A DNA stretch of 64,000 nucleotides, taken from NCBI GenBank assembly GCA_963837025.1, contig CAWILT010000001.1:930001-994000 (forward strand). The letters run 5' to 3'. Below are positions 63,058 to 64,000 of the stretch, piece after piece; positions within the stretch are counted from its first letter, which is position 1; each line of letters starts with the position of its first letter. Under the pieces are notes generated by a model that was given only the letters and a program-made list of their open reading frames with translations, was not told the DNA's origin and searched no databases. The position numbers were made by a program, and so were the translations under genes. Source of the DNA: JALZUV01 sp963837025. GTDB lineage: Bacteria; Pseudomonadota; Alphaproteobacteria; Rickettsiales; JALZUV01.

Positions 63058-64000
63058 TTAATTTTGCTTAGTAGTTGAAGGCGAAATATGTGCTTGTGCT
63101 ACCTGCGATTTAACCCGTGGTAACGATGCCAATTGATTTTTCAGCGTTTGTTTTTGCTTTTTGAAATTCGCTAGCTCGGTGCCTTCAAGCACCCGTCCGG
63201 TACGGAATTTTGCACCATTAGGATTGATATGCTTGCCGTTTTTAATGATTTCATAATGTAGATGCGGGCCTGTGGAGCGACCGGTTGAGCCAACATAACC
63301 AATCACATCGCCTTGCTTAACCTGACGGCCATTGCGCATACCTTTAGCAAAGCGCTGCATATGTGCATAAGCAGTTTCGTAGCCATTATTATGCTTAATT
63401 TTGACAAAGTTACCATAGCCACCTTTGCGCCCAACATAATTGAGCTGCCCATCGCCAGCGGCATAAATTGGCGTACCCGAACCGGCAGCAAAATCAATAC
63501 CCGTATGCATGCGCGAATAACCTAAAATAGGATGCTTGCGCATACCAAAATTTGATGAAATACGTGCTTTAACCGGTGTTTTTAATAGCGCTTTGCGGAT
63601 GGATTCACCATTTGGTTTATAATAGTCTGTATCGCCGCTTTTATCGGTAAATTTATAAATTTCGAGCTTTTCATCGTTTTTCAACGTGTAGGCGGCATAT
63701 TTTAAATCGCCATGCCCCACCACATCGCCATTATCTTTGGCGACGAGCTGCTCAAAAAGCACTTCAAGCTCTTGGCCTGGCTTCACATCACGTTCAAAGT
63801 CAATGTCATAACTATAAGCTTTAGTAAGCTCCATTAAAATTGGCGTTGGAATACCTGCATCGTCGCCCGCATCATAAAAGCTGGATCGGATAGTGCCACC
63901 CGCACGCGCAATTTGTTTGTTAGTTTCAATTTTAATTTCGGTGGATTCAAATCCTTCACCTGTTGCTTTGGGTTTTAACTCAACATGGCTAAGCCTGCTT
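63058..64000 (-). CDS. M23 peptidoglycan endopeptidase (5' partial)
   Basis: The frame stays open past 63,834 to the window end, with the GIP...LxE-type domain (GGTIRSSFYDAGDDAGIP) that precedes the YSYDIDFERDVKPGQELEVLFEQ region. The C-terminal M23 LytM core has SNFGMRKHPILGYSRMHTGIDFA (zinc His and Asp), and GRSTGPHLHYEIIKNGKHINP with the HLH. It would cut cross-links in murein in the periplasm; an OapA-like middle domain suggests a MepM-type endopeptidase. The N-terminal part with any signal or membrane anchor lies outside. Three bases separate it from ruvC. Confidence 0.93.
   Translation of the reverse strand, partial: SRLSHVELKPKATGEGFESTEIKIETNKQIARAGGTIRSSFYDAGDDAGIPTPILMELTKAYSYDIDFERDVKPGQELEVLFEQLVAKDNGDVVGHGDLKYAAYTLKNDEKLEIYKFTDKSGDTDYYKPNGESIRKALLKTPVKARISSNFGMRKHPILGYSRMHTGIDFAAGSGTPIYAAGDGQLNYVGRKGGYGNFVKIKHNNGYETAYAHMQRFAKGMRNGRQVKQGDVIGYVGSTGRSTGPHLHYEIIKNGKHINPNGAKFRTGRVLEGTELANFKKQKQTLKNQLASLPRVKSQVAQAHISPSTTKQN

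Noticed and set aside
1..64000. CRISPR arrays, rRNA operons, complete insertion sequences
   Set aside because: I saw no regularly spaced repeats, no rRNA signatures and no transposase frames in the window.

Overview
The window reads as chromosomal DNA of a free-living or host-associated alphaproteobacterium of moderate to low GC. The case rests on an NtrY-NtrX-TrkA cluster, a DUF1013/TrcR cell-cycle regulator beside a quinone oxidoreductase, a class I (archaeal-type) lysyl-tRNA synthetase, separate rpoB and rpoC, and a TIGR01459-type HAD phosphatase. Arginine, lysine and purine biosynthesis genes are present, so this is not a strongly reduced symbiont. Many genes lack a clear Shine-Dalgarno sequence. 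The exact order or family is not decided by what I can see.

Layout. 1-9.2 kb: quinone oxidoreductase (cut by the window), trcR, a prepilin-like gene, folC, rpmB, then ntrY-ntrX-trkA. 9.2-16.8 kb: a small membrane protein, guaB, tRNA-Phe, a DJ-1/PfpI protein, a fused E1 alpha/beta dehydrogenase, prs, rplY, pth. 17.0-28.1 kb: a small lipoprotein and the rplK-rplA-rplJ-rplL-rpoB-rpoC block; rpoB is interrupted by a frameshift near 22,787. 28.1-28.5 kb: a pile-up of palindromic repeats. 28.5-46.4 kb: NhaC antiporter, a hypothetical membrane protein, uppP, an M48-like protease, purD/xseA (divergent), a second prepilin, an O-methyltransferase, purF, a tandemly duplicated small-gene cassette, lptM-lysA, a lone receiver protein, a HAD phosphatase, a zincin and class I lysS. 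46.5-54.7 kb: two more hypothetical membrane proteins (one coupled to a lysozyme-like protein), and argH between two DUF389 genes. 54.7-57.8 kb: an AT-rich insert beside tRNA-Leu. 57.9-64 kb: htpX, valS, an LpxR-like outer membrane protein, ruvC and an M23 endopeptidase cut by the window end.

The most interesting items are (i) a roughly 3.1-kb AT-rich island bounded by a 17-bp near-perfect copy of the tRNA-Leu 3' end, carrying two unrecognised genes and a truncated epimerase, with no integrase; (ii) a three-member paralogous family of multi-pass membrane proteins of unknown function (30.3, 46.5 and 53.3 kb), one of them directly coupled to a putative exported muralytic enzyme; (iii) a 20-bp-arm hairpin that contains the trkA start codon; (iv) an NtrX without a GAFTGA loop; (v) a tandem duplication of a promoter-gene-terminator cassette; and (vi) a short palindromic repeat family. 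No CRISPR array, rRNA, transposase or recognisable defence system was found.
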